From Chryseobacterium sp. MA9 (GTDB taxonomy: Bacteria; Bacteroidota; Bacteroidia; Flavobacteriales; Weeksellaceae), in NCBI RefSeq assembly GCF_024399315.1, contig NZ_CP075170.1:1860001-1924000 (forward strand): 64,000 bases of DNA, read 5' to 3'. Position 1 is the first letter of the stretch; each line of letters opens with the position of its first letter. A program made the position numbers and the translations under genes. The notes under the pieces were generated by a model. That model saw only the letters and a program-made list of their open reading frames with translations. It was not told where the DNA came from and searched no databases. Positions 63,712 through 64,000 of the stretch are shown here, in pieces.

Positions 63712-64000
63712 TTACTTTTGTTTCTTTCCTAATTCTTTCACTTTTCTTAACCACTGAGCCCGCTGCTCATCTTTAGAATTCCGGATGATGCCGATGTAAG
63801 TTAGTTTAACGGGTTTTACACCACAATATTCCAATATGGATTTTCTAAGCTGATTGACGCTGGGTCTTCCAAAAAACAAACGGTAATACCAGCCCGGTTG
63901 ATCCAATGTCGTAAGAATATGGGCTGTTTTTCCTTTTAACAATTTATCCCACCAGACAGAATTCTCCCTGAATTTATAAGCCATTCCGGGCAAAAAAAGA
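63712..64000 (-). CDS. NAD(P)H dehydrogenase (quinone), flavodoxin-like fold, C-terminal part
   Basis: The frame is open to the window edge, so only the last 95 or so residues are seen. LPGMAYKF, LLKGKTAHILTTLDQPGWYY and CGVKPVKLTYIGIIRNS are typical of the C-terminal half of Flavodoxin_2-type NAD(P)H:quinone oxidoreductases. The FMN-binding start lies outside the window. Convergent with the flavoprotein gene. Confidence 0.82.
   Translation of the reverse strand, partial: LFLPGMAYKFRENSVWWDKLLKGKTAHILTTLDQPGWYYRLFFGRPSVNQLRKSILEYCGVKPVKLTYIGIIRNSKDEQRAQWLRKVKELGKKQK

Noticed and set aside
1..64000. CRISPR arrays, tRNA and rRNA genes
   Set aside because: No regularly spaced short direct repeats, cloverleaf-like sequence or rRNA motifs were noticed. 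The only regular repeats are the rebB units and the RHS cassettes.

Overview
The window looks like a chromosomal segment of a low-GC flavobacterium, most likely Chryseobacterium or a close relative. Supporting signs are AT-rich intergenic DNA, candidate promoters of the Bacteroidota type (TTG, about 20 bp, TAnnTTTG), a protein with a type IX secretion sorting tail, Bacteroidota-style RHS proteins with DUF6443-like starts, and many short cell-envelope proteins. No rRNA, tRNA or CRISPR array was seen. The genus call is inference.

Layout. 1-1538: start of a large secreted PKD-domain protein (minus strand, runs off the edge). 2037-3050: exported glutaminase. 3975-21816: a compact nine-gene operon with two PUFA-synthase-like megasynthases (NMO-NMO-KS-AT-ACP-ACP-KR and KS-AT-DH-PPTase), a free ACP, an alpha/beta hydrolase, a fused double glycosyltransferase, two HHxxxDG acyltransferases and a membrane protein. 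It reads as a self-sufficient pathway for an acylated glycolipid. 21949-27282: a type IIG restriction-modification enzyme whose C-terminal target-recognition half can be exchanged with an inverted silent copy through a 19-bp inverted repeat, next to a serine recombinase. 27623-28120: unknown protein.

28985-44187: a polymorphic-toxin locus. It has a T9SS protein, a two-gene RHS system ending in a WHH-type nuclease tip, then a run of immunity genes mixed with two displaced RHS tips (one intact, one broken by frameshifts, both ADP-ribosyltransferase-like), truncated immunity copies, related hairpins and a 152-bp direct repeat. The region is very AT-rich and shows repeated tip and immunity exchange.

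44254-51517: ordinary chromosomal genes (acyltransferase, lipoproteins, epoxide-hydrolase-like enzyme, serine hydrolase, HTH regulator, CPBP protease). 51620-53089: an unknown 489-aa protein. 53514-60892: an R-body locus with five tandem rebB copies separated by hairpins, further diverged RebB-like proteins, several unknown partners, and a convergent operon with a response regulator, a sensor kinase, a membrane protein and an unknown protein. One R-body gene is split at an A10 tract that could act as a slippage switch. 61098-64000: LysE exporter, AraC regulator, siderophore-interacting-like flavoprotein and the end of an NAD(P)H dehydrogenase.

The three loci most worth attention are the invertible R-M enzyme, the PKS-glycosyltransferase operon and the R-body locus.
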